Shown: positions 18,731 to 28,184 of the stretch, piece after piece
How positions within the stretch are numbered: the first letter of the stretch is position 1
How the letters are laid out: the number at the start of each line of letters is the position of its first letter
NCBI RefSeq assembly: GCF_016654005.1
Contig: NZ_JAEPWN010000002.1
Coordinates: forward strand, 62,001 to 126,000
DNA: 64,000 nucleotides
Origin: Brevundimonas nasdae
GTDB lineage: Bacteria > Pseudomonadota > Alphaproteobacteria > Caulobacterales > Caulobacteraceae
Direction: 5' to 3'
Notes under the pieces: generated by a model
The model's input: only the letters and a program-made list of their open reading frames with translations
Databases searched by the model: none
What the model was told of the DNA's origin: nothing
Translations under genes and position numbers: made by a program

Positions 18731-18759
18731 CTGATACAGGAGGTGTTCAGCAGCGTCAA
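18731..18759 (-). promoter_or_regulatory. Promoter of rplM-rpsI
   Basis: On the minus strand TTGACG (18754-18759), 17-base spacer, TATCAG (18731-18736). Upstream is an AT-rich stretch that could act as an UP element and that contains the palindrome GGTATT-AA-AATACC at 18819-18832. Confidence 0.7.
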
Positions 18760-18866
18760 CGTCGGTTTGTCTGTCTATTTAATGCCATCATATTGAAAAT
18801 ACGAAACATTTCTGATGTGGTATTAAAATACCCGACATTTCAGCGTCTAAATGAACCCTCAAGCGC

Positions 18867-19958
18867 TTAGAGACGCGGGCCCGAAATGAAGATGCGGGCC
18901 TGTGCCCGCAGCACCAGCCACAGGTTCGCTGTCGCCACACCCAGCACCACAGCGGCGCCGCCCTGGTGCAGCACGCCCAGCCAGACGGGCACGGCGTTCA
19001 TCAATGTGGCGATGCCCAGCAGGGCCTGCAGCCAGATCACGCCCGCCAGGGTGAACGCCGCCAGCCCCATGCCCTCGGCGACGCGCCAGCGCCATGCCTG
19101 GAAGGCGTAGATGGTCGCCACGATCAGCAGCGCATAGGCCACGACGCGGTGATTGAACTGGGTCAGGGCCTGATCATGCAGGAAGGCGCCCGCGCCCTGG
19201 CTCCAGTCGGCAGGCGGCAGGATCGCGCCGTTCATCAGCGGCCAGTCGGTGTAGACCAGCCCGGCGTGACCGCCGGCCACCAGGGCGCCCAGCAGGCACT
19301 GCACGAAGACCAGGCCGAGCAGGACCACAGCCCCCCTCGCCCATCCCGCAGGCGGACGCCCGTGATCCTCGCCGTTCCAGGCCTCAAGCCCGGTCCAGAT
19401 CAGGGCGGCGAACAGAACGAAGGCCAGACCCAGGTGGGTCGCCAGACGCTCTGGCGCGACACTGACCCGTTCCGACAGGCCGCTGGACACCATCCACCAG
19501 CCGATCAGGCCCTGCAGTCCGCCCAGTCCCAAAAGGACCACGCAGCGCCAGATCAGACGATCCGGCATGGCCCAACGGCGGAACACCGAACGCGACGGGA
19601 ACAGGCGGCACACCAGGAAAAAGACCAGCGGCAGGGCGAAGACGACACCGATCAGGCGCCCGATCAACCGATGCAGCCATTCCCACCAGAAGATGCCCTG
19701 AAACTCACCCAAGCTCATGCCCGCATTGATCTGGGCGTACTGGGGGATCTGCTTGTACTTCTCGAAGGCGTCGGCCCATTGGGCGTCGGTGATCGGCGGG
19801 ATGGCGCCCATGATGGGCTTCCACTCCGTGATCGACAGGCCAGAGCCGGTCAGCCGGGTGATCCCGCCGATGACCACCATCAGAAAGACGATGGCCGCGC
19901 TCGCAAACAGCCAGATGGCGACGGCCTGATTACGATCTGTATTTCCGAAACGGTTCAT
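18867..19958 (-). CDS. ctaA: Haem A synthase
   Basis: Oxidises the C8 methyl of haem O to the formyl of haem A for cytochrome aa3 oxidase, in the inner membrane. The 363 residues show about eight membrane segments and the type-2 (Cox15-like) motifs: GGITRLTGSGLSITEWKP near the N-terminus, the EYFWWEWLHR-like FWWEWLHRLIGRLIG with a haem-ligand His, GGLQGLIGWWMV, and later TQFNHRVVAYALL and GVLHQGGAAVVLG with further His ligands. Divergent from the small membrane gene at 20105. Confidence 0.95.
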   Translation of the reverse strand: MNRFGNTDRNQAVAIWLFASAAIVFLMVVIGGITRLTGSGLSITEWKPIMGAIPPITDAQWADAFEKYKQIPQYAQINAGMSLGEFQGIFWWEWLHRLIGRLIGVVFALPLVFFLVCRLFPSRSVFRRWAMPDRLIWRCVVLLGLGGLQGLIGWWMVSSGLSERVSVAPERLATHLGLAFVLFAALIWTGLEAWNGEDHGRPPAGWARGAVVLLGLVFVQCLLGALVAGGHAGLVYTDWPLMNGAILPPADWSQGAGAFLHDQALTQFNHRVVAYALLIVATIYAFQAWRWRVAEGMGLAAFTLAGVIWLQALLGIATLMNAVPVWLGVLHQGGAAVVLGVATANLWLVLRAQARIFISGPRL

Positions 19959-20104
19959 TCGACGCCCGACACTGACCCGGATATGCTGTCGCGCTTGACC
20001 GTGACCAAATCGCGACCGTGGCGGTATGCCCGCCCCGGCCGCAGAGCGCGAGTCGGAATAGACATACGGCGTCGTTCGGACACGGCGGCGATAAGGAGAT
20101 CAGG

Positions 20105-20356
20105 GTGCAATACGCCGAAATCGTCGCCGCCGTTCTGGGCGGACTAGCACTGGCCTGGATCGCCGACCTGGCGACGGGGCGCCGCGGCCTTGGCGCCACC
20201 GTGCTGGTGTCTGGCGTGGGCCTGGCCTGCGGCTGGTTCCTGGCCGTGCGGGTCTTCGGCGTCAGCACGATGACGGAGTGGCTGTGGACCCTGTGGGCCC
20301 TGATCGGCTCGGCCTTCTGCCTGGTCGCCTTCTTCCTGTTCCGGAGCAAGCGCTGA
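20105..20356 (+). CDS. Small membrane protein, hypothetical
   Basis: Predicted protein of 83 residues with three hydrophobic segments (AEIVAAVLGGLALAWIADLA, GATVLVSGVGLACGWFLAV, WLWTLWALIGSAFCLVAFFLF). The start is GTG at 20105 behind AAGGAG. The layout recalls the GlsB/YeaQ-like small membrane proteins, but I cannot confirm that family. The last base of its stop is the first base of the next gene's ATG (TGATG). Confidence 0.7.
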   Translation: MQYAEIVAAVLGGLALAWIADLATGRRGLGATVLVSGVGLACGWFLAVRVFGVSTMTEWLWTLWALIGSAFCLVAFFLFRSKR

Positions 20357-20550
20357 TGCCGCCGCGCGCGCGTCGATTCGTCGCCGCCATCGCAGTGCTG
20401 GCTTTTCTGGCTTTCTGGGTCTGGGGCCTGATCGCTCTGCGCGGCATGCTGCCTGCGTCGCAGTGGATCGACTTCCTGTTCTTCGGCGTCGGGGGCACCG
20501 TCTGGGGCCTGCCGCTGATTCCGCTGCTGAAATGGGCAGAGCGGGGCTGA
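20356..20550 (+). CDS. DUF2842-like small membrane protein
   Basis: Protein of 64 residues starting MPPRARRFVAAIAVLAF, with two membrane segments and GGTVWGLPLIPLLKWAER at the end. This arrangement fits the DUF2842 family of alphaproteobacteria, whose function is unknown. Its ATG overlaps the preceding stop, so the pair is translationally coupled. A terminator-like hairpin follows. Confidence 0.7.
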   Translation: MPPRARRFVAAIAVLAFLAFWVWGLIALRGMLPASQWIDFLFFGVGGTVWGLPLIPLLKWAERG

Positions 20551-20571
20551 CCTCAGCCCAGATACGGCGAT

Positions 20572-20615
20572 GGGGCCGTCCGTAAGGACGACCCCACCAT
20601 CATCATTCTATTTTT
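20572..20615 (+). terminator. Probable terminator of the 20105-20550 pair
   Basis: A 10-bp stem with one mismatch, GGGGCCGTCC (20572-20581) and GGACGACCCC (20586-20595), followed after 13 bases by TATTTTTC. The delayed U-tract makes it moderate. Confidence 0.5.
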
Positions 20616-20621
20616 CAAGAA

Positions 20622-20698
<77 letters not shown>

Positions 20699-20707
20699 AA
20701 GGCGCTC

Positions 20708-20736
20708 CCTATAGACAAGGGTTTCGTCAGCCGCAA
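20708..20736 (-). promoter_or_regulatory. Promoter of tRNA-Pro(GGG)
   Basis: On the minus strand TTGCGG (20731-20736), 17-base spacer, TATAGG (20708-20713), ending nine bases before the tRNA. Confidence 0.65.
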
Positions 20737-20758
20737 ACCCTAAAAGCAGGTTTTCCAC

Positions 20759-21145
20759 CTAGGTTGAAAGAACGGCGTCCAATCGACGCTTCGCCTGCTC
20801 CAGATCTTCAAGCACAGCTTGAAGACGGGGTGTTTCATGCGGGTTGAAATAGTTGCGTTCGTCGTGCACGACGGAGGCGGCGTCGGCGCCCAGAAGCTTC
20901 TGAAGCCCCTGATCTTTATGCAAACGCTGCACGCCGCGAATCGTCAGACCTTCGTCATGCAGCAGACGTTTGACCGCCTTCAGGACCGCAATGTCCTGGG
21001 CGCGATAGAAACGCCGCCCGCCCGCACGTTTCAACGGCGCGACGAATGTGAACTTGGTCTCCCAAAAGCGCAGCACATGCTGCGGCGTCCCGACCTCTTC
21101 GGCCGCCTCGGAAATCGTCCGAAAGGCGTCGGCGCTTTTGGCCAC
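20759..21145 (-). CDS. MerR-family transcriptional regulator
   Basis: DNA-binding regulator of 128 residues. The winged-helix N-terminus has [25 protein letters not shown] and [19 protein letters not shown]. The C-terminal part is a short coiled coil ([19 protein letters not shown]) without an obvious metal or effector site. The start is GTG at 21145. It follows ihfA after two bases, a conserved alphaproteobacterial order with plsX and fabH; its target is unknown. Confidence 0.9.
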   Translation of the reverse strand: MAKSADAFRTISEAAEEVGTPQHVLRFWETKFTFVAPLKRAGGRRFYRAQDIAVLKAVKRLLHDEGLTIRGVQRLHKDQGLQKLLGADAASVVHDERNYFNPHETPRLQAVLEDLEQAKRRLDAVLST

Positions 21146-21147
21146 CC

Positions 21148-21456
21148 TTAGTCCTCGACGACGGCGTCGTGGACCCGGCTCTTCATGATCTGGGAGGCGC
21201 GGAAGCTGATGACGCGGCGGGGGCTGATGGCCGCTGGTTCGCCGGTCTTGGGGTTGCGCCCCATCCGAGCGCGCTTTTCACGAACCTGGAAGACGCCAAA
21301 GCCCGAAAGCTTCACCGTATCGCCGTGTTCCAAAGATTCGACGATCAGCTCCAGAGTTCGCTCGACAAGTGACGAGCATTCCTGGCGCGAAAGTCCCACC
21401 TCATCATGAACCGCTTCGCACAAATCCGCGCGGGTGAGCGTTTCCTGGCCTGTCAT
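21148..21456 (-). CDS. ihfA: Integration host factor subunit alpha
   Basis: DNA-bending nucleoid protein of 102 residues, partner of IhfB. Marks are [47 protein letters not shown] and the C-terminal [17 protein letters not shown]. It follows fabH by 73 bases and leads into merR. Confidence 0.96.
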   Translation of the reverse strand: MTGQETLTRADLCEAVHDEVGLSRQECSSLVERTLELIVESLEHGDTVKLSGFGVFQVREKRARMGRNPKTGEPAAISPRRVISFRASQIMKSRVHDAVVED

Positions 21457-21529
21457 ACTCGGCTCCCAGTCGTTCTAAGGGCCACATATGTTAGGCAAAA
21501 TCTCTGGAAATCAATGGGCCTCAGGCGAC

Positions 21530-22507
21530 TTACAGCCGCAGAGCGCAGGCGCCCCAGGTCAGGCCGCCGCCCATGGCTTCCAGAAGCACGAGATCGCCCT
21601 TCTTGATTCGTCCGTCCTGGATGGCCGCGTCGAGGGCCAGAGGGATCGAAGCCGCCGAGGTGTTGGCGTGCATGGCGACGGTTGAGATCACCTTTTCCTC
21701 GTCCAGGCCCAGTCGGTCGCCGACGCCCTTGATGATGCGCTGGTTGGCCTGGTGGGGCACGAACCAATCCACGTCAGAGACCTGGATGTCGGACGCGGCG
21801 CAGGCGGCTGTGATGGCTTCCGAGATATTGACCACGGCGTGACGGAAGACCTGATTGCCCGCCATACGCAGATGGCCGACCGTGCCGGTCGAACCGGGGC
21901 CGCCGTCCACATAGAGCAGATCGGTCTTGGTCCCGTCAGCGCGCAGGGCGAACCCGAGCATGCCCTGATCCTGGGACGTTCCCTGCCCTTCGCGCGGCTC
22001 CAGCACCACGGCGCCTGCGCCGTCGCCGAACAGCACGCAGGTGGTGCGGTCCTCCCAATCCATCAGGCGGGTCATTTCTTCGGCCCCGATGACCAGGGCG
22101 CATTTCGACAGGCCGCGCGCGACGAAGCCGTCCGCGACGCTGAGCGCATAAACAAAGCCTGAGCAGACCGCCTGAACGTCGAAGGCGATGCCAACGCCCG
22201 CGCCCAGCTTGCGCTGAACGATGGCGGCGACGGCGGGGAAGGTCATGTCCGGCGTCGTCGTGGCGACGATGATCAGATCGACGTCGGCCGCCTGCTTGCC
22301 TGCGTCCGTCAGAGCCTTTCGGGCCGCCTCGACCGCCAGATCGCTGGTCGGTTGATCGTCGCGGGCCTTGTGGCGCTGCTTGATGCCGGTGCGTTCCTGG
22401 ATCCATTCGTCGGACGTGTCGACGAACTTTGCCAGGTCGGCGTTGGTGACGATCTGTTCCGGCAGATAGGAGCCGACGCCGGTGACGGCGCTGCGGGTGA
22501 CGCTCAC
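21530..22507 (-). CDS. fabH: 3-oxoacyl-[ACP] synthase III
   Basis: Starts fatty-acid synthesis by condensing acetyl-CoA with malonyl-ACP. 325 residues with the catalytic Cys in AVCSGFVYALSVAD, His in WFVPHQANQRII and Asn in MHANTSAASIPLAL, plus the opening VTGVGSYLPEQIVTN. The start is GTG at 22507 and overlaps the plsX stop (GTGA), so plsX-fabH are coupled. Confidence 0.97.
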   Translation of the reverse strand: MSVTRSAVTGVGSYLPEQIVTNADLAKFVDTSDEWIQERTGIKQRHKARDDQPTSDLAVEAARKALTDAGKQAADVDLIIVATTTPDMTFPAVAAIVQRKLGAGVGIAFDVQAVCSGFVYALSVADGFVARGLSKCALVIGAEEMTRLMDWEDRTTCVLFGDGAGAVVLEPREGQGTSQDQGMLGFALRADGTKTDLLYVDGGPGSTGTVGHLRMAGNQVFRHAVVNISEAITAACAASDIQVSDVDWFVPHQANQRIIKGVGDRLGLDEEKVISTVAMHANTSAASIPLALDAAIQDGRIKKGDLVLLEAMGGGLTWGACALRL

Positions 22508-23580
22508 TGAAGGGGTTCTCCGGCAGGGGCGGACGTGGGGCTGGAGTGGTCGAACACCGTGTCCAGCTTGCCCAGATTGGCGCCCACCTTGGTCATATAG
22601 TCGCTACGGGCCAGATCGACAGCAATGCGGATGGCGTTGCCGAAGCCCTTGGCGTCTGCGCCGCCGTGGCTCTTCACGACAATGCCGTTCAGGCCCAGCA
22701 GAGGCCCGCCGTTGATAGCGCTGGGATCGATCTTCTGGCGCATCTGCTTCAGGGCGGGCATGGCGATCACTGCGCCCAGTTTGGATTGCAGGTTGGAGGT
22801 CAGGGCCTCACGCAGCAGGGCCGATATGTAACGCGCTGTTCCTTCGGCGGTCTTCAGGGCGATATTGCCGGTGAAGCCGTCGGTGACGACCACGTCCACC
22901 GTGCCCTTGGCGATGTCGTCGCCCTCGACAAAGCCGAAATAATTCAGGTCGAACGGGCCGTCGCGCAGGATGGCGTGCGCCTCGCGGACCTGTTCATTGC
23001 CCTTCATTTCCTCTGAACCCACGTTCAGAAGGCCAATGGTTGGGCGGGCGATGCCGCGGACCGCGGCCTGGAAGGCCTCGCCCATGATGGCGAACTCGAC
23101 CAGTTGTTCGGCGTCGCTGCCGATATTGGCGCCCACGTCCAGAACCGCCGTATGACCCTTGAAGGTCGGCCAGCTGGCGACGATGGCCGGGCGTTCCAGG
23201 CCCGGCGCCTGCATGCGCAGGATCAGCTTGGAAATCGCCATCAGGGCGCCGGTGTTGCCGGCTGAGACAACGCCGCCCGCCTCGCCCGACTTCACGGATT
23301 CGATGGCGTTCCACAGACTGGACCCCTTGCCGCGGCGCATGGCCTGGGCAGGCTTCTCGTCCATGGCCACGACCTTTTCGGTGTGCCGGATTTCGCAGAT
23401 GTCGCCTGACAGGGCGTATTTGGTCAGCTCAGCCGTGATCTTCGCCTCGTCGCCATGCAGCAGGAAGCGAACCCCCTCCCCGCGATGGGCGCGAAGGTAG
23501 CTGCGGATGCCGGGCACGATGACGGAGGGGCCGTGATCGCCGCCCATGGCGTCAAGCGAGATCGTAACTGGGGCTGGCAA
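22504..23580 (-). CDS. plsX: Phosphate acyltransferase PlsX
   Basis: Converts acyl-ACP to acyl-phosphate for phospholipid synthesis; peripheral membrane enzyme, 358 residues. The family start ISLDAMGGDHGPSVIVPG is present, with VSAGNTGALMAISKLIL and VDVVVTDGFTGNIALKTAEG. The start is TTG at 23580 with AAGAGG upstream; no ATG lies close. First gene of plsX-fabH-ihfA-merR. Confidence 0.96.
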   Translation of the reverse strand: MPAPVTISLDAMGGDHGPSVIVPGIRSYLRAHRGEGVRFLLHGDEAKITAELTKYALSGDICEIRHTEKVVAMDEKPAQAMRRGKGSSLWNAIESVKSGEAGGVVSAGNTGALMAISKLILRMQAPGLERPAIVASWPTFKGHTAVLDVGANIGSDAEQLVEFAIMGEAFQAAVRGIARPTIGLLNVGSEEMKGNEQVREAHAILRDGPFDLNYFGFVEGDDIAKGTVDVVVTDGFTGNIALKTAEGTARYISALLREALTSNLQSKLGAVIAMPALKQMRQKIDPSAINGGPLLGLNGIVVKSHGGADAKGFGNAIRIAVDLARSDYMTKVGANLGKLDTVFDHSSPTSAPAGEPLQ

Positions 23581-23686
23581 ATGGACCTCTTATTGTCGCG
23601 TCGTCTTGTCGCGCGACACTTATAGGGTTGCGCAAGAACGATAGCGTGAAGTCGGGGGATGCAACCAGCCAGCCCCTACGTCAACC

Positions 23687-24205
23687 TCAGCCTTGATCGT
23701 CTTGTGATTTAAGCGCCTTCAGCGCGGCGAAAGGCGAGATCTCCTTGGGCTCTTCCGGCTGCACGAATTCGGCCCCCGGCTTGCGCGGGAACGGGTCCAG
23801 CGACAGGACCAGCTGTTCAACGGCGTACTGGCCCAGGTCGATCTTGCCGTCCTCGATCAGGTCGGCGTCTTCCTCGTCCAGGGTGACTTCGATTTCGTCG
23901 GTTTCCAGCGGCGCGGCCTCGACCAACTGGATCGAGAATCGCCGATCCACGTCCACCGGCAGCGGCTCCAGCGTCAGGCCGCAGGTCTGGACGGCGTGGG
24001 CGGTGACCCGGCCCTTCAGGGTCCATTCGCTGGTCGAGGGTGTGGGGGTGACGCTGATGTCCGTCACGAAATCCTCAAGCCCCTGCAGGTCCAGGGCGCG
24101 GGCGATTCGCTTGCGCGCGTCCGCATCCGGCTCCAGCGTGCGGCTGAGACCCGCGCCGATCTGATTGACCCGCACCGTTTCGCTATAAGGCAGAGCTGCG
24201 CTCAT
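23687..24205 (-). CDS. YceD/DUF177 family protein
   Basis: Protein of 172 residues of the DUF177 (YceD) family, often found upstream of rpmF or plsX in bacteria and linked to 23S rRNA/ribosome metabolism. Here it sits upstream of plsX (106-base gap) and rpmF is elsewhere in the window. The family segment TLKGRVTAHAVQTCGLTLEPLPVDVDRRF and the acidic block with DLGQYAVEQLVLSLDPFPRKPG are visible. It follows the CBP3 gene by three bases. Confidence 0.88.
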   Translation of the reverse strand: MSAALPYSETVRVNQIGAGLSRTLEPDADARKRIARALDLQGLEDFVTDISVTPTPSTSEWTLKGRVTAHAVQTCGLTLEPLPVDVDRRFSIQLVEAAPLETDEIEVTLDEEDADLIEDGKIDLGQYAVEQLVLSLDPFPRKPGAEFVQPEEPKEISPFAALKALKSQDDQG

Positions 24206-24208
24206 CTC

Positions 24209-24733
24209 TTAAACTTCCGACCAGGCTGGCCGCGCCAGCACATCATTGAATTTCTGCGTCGCCAGAGCGGCGCGCGTCGTCAGGGCGTAACGCGCCAGAT
24301 CGGGCGCGTGTTCAGCCTCAGCCTCGGCATAGACATTGCGCGCCAGGGCCTCGACCAGTCCGCCCTCATCCGCATCGCGCAATGGCTTTTCATAGGCGGC
24401 CATGCGGCCATACAGGGCCTCGCCCAGTTTGCGCATCTTCTTGCCCACTGCGACGTCGCCCACGCCCTCTTCGCGCAGGGCGTGATCCAGCGCCGAGACA
24501 TAGACGTCGAACAGGGCCTGCGCCGTATCCTGGCCCTGCGGCGTGTTTTCATCGCGCAGGCGCAGAACCAGCAAAAGAACGTGAAGCGTGTAAAGTTCGA
24601 ATCGCGCGTCGATCCGGTCAGCTACGCCCAACCGCGTGTAAAACCCCACATTCCGGGCCTGATTGACCGCCAGGGCGTAGAGTTCGTCGCCGATCCGGGC
24701 GCCGGGACGGGGTTTGAATAGGTTTTTCAGCAT
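24209..24733 (-). CDS. Ubiquinol-cytochrome c chaperone (CBP3 family)
   Basis: Protein of 174 residues in the CBP3/UQCC1 family, needed for cytochrome b and bc1 complex assembly in mitochondria and kept in alphaproteobacteria. Marks are LYALAVNQARNVGFYTRLGVADRIDARFELYTLHV, ALFDVYVSALDHALREEGVGDVAVGKKMRKLGEALYGR and the following AYEKPLRDAD. Divergent from bamE; leads into the YceD-like gene. Confidence 0.92.
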   Translation of the reverse strand: MLKNLFKPRPGARIGDELYALAVNQARNVGFYTRLGVADRIDARFELYTLHVLLLVLRLRDENTPQGQDTAQALFDVYVSALDHALREEGVGDVAVGKKMRKLGEALYGRMAAYEKPLRDADEGGLVEALARNVYAEAEAEHAPDLARYALTTRAALATQKFNDVLARPAWSEV

Positions 24734-24824
24734 GGATTCCTATGGCCCCTTTTCCGCCGCGCCGTTGAACTAGGACGCAGGTCCGTCTAGGTCAAAGACC
24801 TTGTTCTCTCGCAGGCGCCCGACC

Positions 24825-25304
24825 ATGTCCCGTTTAGCCCCGCTTTTCGTCGCTGTTTCGCTGGCCGGTCTGTCCGCCGCCTGCGCCCCTGTGATCGGTT
24901 CCAACGGCTTCCAGGCCATCGACGCCAAGCCCCAGGACATCGTCGCCGGCACCGACACCAAGGAAACCATCCTGGCGCGCCTGGGTTCGCCCTCGACCAC
25001 ATCGACCTTCGAGCCGGATCAGGTCTGGTACTACATCAGCCAGACGACCGAGAAATACACCTACAACCGCCCGGTGATCTCGAACCGCACCGTGACCGAG
25101 GTGACCTTCGAAAAGGGCACGGACAAGGTGGCGGCTGTGCGCACCCTGGGTCTGAACGACGGCGAACAGATCGCCATGAACCGCAACGAGACCCCGACCC
25201 GCGGCCGCGCCCTGACGGTTCTGGAGCAGTTGCTGGGCAACGTCGGCCGTGGCCAGTTGCCGCGCACCGAAGACAATACGCCGGGCCAGCGCCGCCCCGA
25301 CTGA
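24825..25304 (+). CDS. bamE: Outer membrane protein assembly factor BamE (OmlA/SmpA)
   Basis: Lipoprotein of the BAM complex, 159 residues. Signal LAPLFVAVSLAGLSAAC is followed by GFQAIDAKPQDIVAGTDTKETILARLGSPSTTSTF and VWYYISQTTEKYTYNRP, the standard SmpA/OmlA domain. The C-terminal tail (PTRGRALTVLEQLLGNVGR) is typical of the alphaproteobacterial form. ATG at 24825 starts the signal peptide. A strong bidirectional terminator follows. Confidence 0.93.
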   Translation: MSRLAPLFVAVSLAGLSAACAPVIGSNGFQAIDAKPQDIVAGTDTKETILARLGSPSTTSTFEPDQVWYYISQTTEKYTYNRPVISNRTVTEVTFEKGTDKVAAVRTLGLNDGEQIAMNRNETPTRGRALTVLEQLLGNVGRGQLPRTEDNTPGQRRPD

Positions 25305-25321
25305 TCGGCATGGCCGACCAA

Positions 25322-25356
25322 GAAAAAACGCCCCGGAGATCGCTCTCCGGGGCGTT
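25322..25356. terminator. Bidirectional terminator between bamE and hppA
   Basis: A perfect 13-bp stem, AACGCCCCGGAGA (25327-25339) with TCTCCGGGGCGTT (25344-25356), loop TCGC. Flanking A and T runs serve both directions: bamE on plus and hppA on minus. Confidence 0.9.
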
Positions 25357-25377
25357 TCCAATTCAGGCTAGCTCGTC

Positions 25378-27537
25378 CTAGCCGATGTTGCCGCTCGCCA
25401 GCACCGCCAGCAGCAGAAGCGCCACGATGTTGGTGATCTTGATCATCGGGTTCACCGCGGGGCCAGAGGTGTCCTTGTAAGGGTCGCCGACCGTGTCGCC
25501 GGTCACCGCCGCCTTGTGGGCCTCAGAGCCCTTGCCGTGGACGACGCCGTTCTTGTCGGTGAAGCCTTCCTCGATCACCTTCTTGGCGTTGTCCCAGGCG
25601 CCGCCGCCGGACGTCATCGAGATGGCCACGAACAGGCCCGTCACGATCACCCCCATCAGCATGGCGCCCAGGGCGGCGAAGGCGTTGGCCTTGTCCGAGA
25701 TGTTCAGCACCACGACGAACAGCACGATCGGCGACAGCACCGGCAGCAGGGACGGCACGATCATCTCGCGGATCGCCGCCTTGGTCAGGATGTCGACGGC
25801 CCGGCCATACTCCGGTTTGACCTGATAGGTCATGATGCCGGGGTTCTCGCGGAACTGACGACGCACCTCGGCGACGACCGCCTCGGCCGCGCGTCCGACC
25901 GCCATCATCGACATGCCGCCGAACAGGAAGGGCAGCAGACCGCCGAACAACAGGCCGACGACCACATAGGGATTGGTCAGGTCAAAGGTGATCCCGCCCA
26001 TGTCGGCGAAGAACGGGTAGTCCGCCGGATTGGCCGAGAAATACTGCAGATCCGACGTATAGGCTGCAAACAGCACCAACGCCCCCAGGCCCGCCGAACC
26101 AATGGCGTATCCCTTGGTCACGGCCTTGGTGGTGTTGCCCACCGCATCCAGAGCATCGGTCGAATGACGCACTTCGCTGGGCAGGCCCGCCATTTCCGCG
26201 ATTCCGCCTGCGTTGTCCGTCACCGGTCCAAAGGCGTCCAGCGCCACGATCATGCCCGCCACACCCAGCATGGTGGTGGTGGCGATGGCGATGCCGAACA
26301 GGCCCGCCAACTGGAAGCTGGCGACGATGCCGACGATGATGGTCAGGGCCGGAAGCGCCGTGGACTCCAGCGACACCGCCAGACCCTGGATCACGTTTGT
26401 GCCGTGACCCGACACGGAGGCATTGGCCACAGAACGCACCGGACGGAAGTTCGAGCCTGTATAATATTCAGTGATGACCACGATGGCCGCCGTGACGCCC
26501 AGCCCGACCATGCCGGACCAGAACAGGGCCATCGGCTGGATCTCCAGCCCGCCGACCGTCGTAATCGGCCCTGTCACCATCTGATTGATGATCCACCAGA
26601 CGGCGACGATGGACAGCAGGCCCGTGACGATCAGCCCCTGATACAGGGCACCCATGATGTTCCGGGACTTGCCCAGACGAACAAAGAAACTGCCGATGAT
26701 CGAGGTCACGACGCAGACGCCGCAGATCGCCAGCGGCAAGGCCATGATGACATCGACATAGGGCTGGTCGCGGAAGAAGATGGCCGCCAGCACCATGGTG
26801 GCGACCGTGGTCACCGCATAGGTCTCGAACAGGTCGGCCGCCATGCCTGCGCAGTCGCCGACGTTGTCGCCCACATTGTCCGCAATGGTCGCGGCGTTGC
26901 GGGGGTCGTCCTCGGGGATGCCCGCCTCGACCTTGCCCACCATGTCGCCGCCCACGTCGGCGCCCTTGGTGAAAATGCCGCCGCCCAGACGCGCGAAGAT
27001 CGAGATCAGCGAGGCGCCGAAGCCCAGCGCCACCAGACCGTCGATCACCTCGCGGCTGGTCGAGGCCAGCCCCAGATGCTGGGTCAGGACGATGTAATAG
27101 CCCGACACCCCGATCAGGGCGCCGCCTGCCACGAACATGCCGGTGATGGCGCCCGAGCGGAACGCCAGGTTCAGCCCCTTGGCCAGGCTTTCAGAGGCGG
27201 CCTGCGCCGTACGCACATTGGCCCGCACCGAGATCAGCATCCCGGCATAGCCTGCTGCACCCGACAGGACGGCGCCGATCAGGAAACCGACCGCCGCATA
27301 GACACCGATCAGGAAATAAGCCGCGATCAGGATGACCACCCCCACCATGCCGATGGTCAGATACTGCCGCTTCAAATAGGCGGACGCCCCTTCTTGGATG
27401 GCGGCCGCAATTTCACGCATCTTGTCGGTACCGGCGCTGGCCTTCATCAGCACGCCGGTCTGGACGGCGCCATACAGCACCCCCAGAACGCCCGCCGCGA
27501 AGGCTAGCGAAAGATAGATTGTCATGAGCGTTTCCAT
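25378..27537 (-). CDS. hppA: K+-independent H+-translocating membrane pyrophosphatase
   Basis: Couples PPi hydrolysis to proton pumping across the inner membrane. 719 residues with about 16 membrane helices. Substrate motifs are present: [60 protein letters not shown] and [21 protein letters not shown]. The segment [17 protein letters not shown] carries lysine where K+-dependent enzymes have alanine, marking the K+-independent class. The start may be ATG 27537 or the ATG at 27525. Convergent with bamE. Confidence 0.96.
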   Translation of the reverse strand: METLMTIYLSLAFAAGVLGVLYGAVQTGVLMKASAGTDKMREIAAAIQEGASAYLKRQYLTIGMVGVVILIAAYFLIGVYAAVGFLIGAVLSGAAGYAGMLISVRANVRTAQAASESLAKGLNLAFRSGAITGMFVAGGALIGVSGYYIVLTQHLGLASTSREVIDGLVALGFGASLISIFARLGGGIFTKGADVGGDMVGKVEAGIPEDDPRNAATIADNVGDNVGDCAGMAADLFETYAVTTVATMVLAAIFFRDQPYVDVIMALPLAICGVCVVTSIIGSFFVRLGKSRNIMGALYQGLIVTGLLSIVAVWWIINQMVTGPITTVGGLEIQPMALFWSGMVGLGVTAAIVVITEYYTGSNFRPVRSVANASVSGHGTNVIQGLAVSLESTALPALTIIVGIVASFQLAGLFGIAIATTTMLGVAGMIVALDAFGPVTDNAGGIAEMAGLPSEVRHSTDALDAVGNTTKAVTKGYAIGSAGLGALVLFAAYTSDLQYFSANPADYPFFADMGGITFDLTNPYVVVGLLFGGLLPFLFGGMSMMAVGRAAEAVVAEVRRQFRENPGIMTYQVKPEYGRAVDILTKAAIREMIVPSLLPVLSPIVLFVVVLNISDKANAFAALGAMLMGVIVTGLFVAISMTSGGGAWDNAKKVIEEGFTDKNGVVHGKGSEAHKAAVTGDTVGDPYKDTSGPAVNPMIKITNIVALLLLAVLASGNIG

Positions 27538-27710
27538 GCCCTTGCAAAGAAGCGCGCGGCCCCTTGGCGCGGCGGGCGTTATCGCCTCTATCCGCCTTCC
27601 GGTCCCCCCGCACGCGGCAGGCGCGTCAGTGCGCCCCTTGGGATCTGCAGGGGCAGCCTGTCATGAGGATTCAAATCACGCAACGGGGGTCGGTGAAGCT
27701 TTGCCTTGGC

Positions 27711-28142
27711 TCAGGACGCCTGCATCCCTGAATGACGACGCGGCGTCTGGGCCACGATCTCGACCCGCGTGATCGAGCCGGGGCCGCTTATGCTGTTGGC
27801 GGCGGACACCAGAGCGGACGACAGACGCGCCTCGTCCAGTCGTGCCCAGTCGCCCGCCACGCTGAAGGGCGTGCGGTGCGCGGCCTTGACCAGGGCGTCG
27901 CGAAAATAGGCTTCCTTGGGCCGCATCTGCTCGATTGTCTTGCCGCGACCCATCTCAAGGCGCAGCGACACGAAGACATAGTTGCGCAGCCGTCCGTCAG
28001 CGATGACGGGCAAGCCCAGGCCCGCGATGCTGAGGGCCGGGCCGCTGGATCGAGACGGCTTCGGATTTGATGCGGCGGCGGGCTGTGCGACGACCGAGGT
28101 CAGTGCGAAGGTCCCTGCGGCGATGAGCGATCTGCGATCCAT
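27711..28142 (-). CDS. Exported hypothetical protein, weakly FliL-like
   Basis: Protein of 143 residues with an N-terminal export signal (MDRRSLIAAGTFALTSVVAQPAAA) of Tat appearance, starting with two arginines. The mature part contains LRNYVFVSLRLEMGRGKTIEQMRPKEAYFRDALVKAAHRTPF, which resembles the FliL-type periplasmic fold in outline, but there is no N-terminal membrane anchor and no flagellar gene nearby. It follows thiL by 42 bases on the same strand. Confidence 0.65.
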   Translation of the reverse strand: MDRRSLIAAGTFALTSVVAQPAAASNPKPSRSSGPALSIAGLGLPVIADGRLRNYVFVSLRLEMGRGKTIEQMRPKEAYFRDALVKAAHRTPFSVAGDWARLDEARLSSALVSAANSISGPGSITRVEIVAQTPRRHSGMQAS

Positions 28143-28184
28143 GCCGCGACCCTGACAGATCGACGTTAGGATTCCCTTGCCAAC

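Noticed and set aside
25516-27507. Long open frame on the plus strand antisense to hppA
   Set aside because: It is rich in His, Gln, Asp and Arg, has no family features, and mirrors the strongly conserved hppA reading frame.
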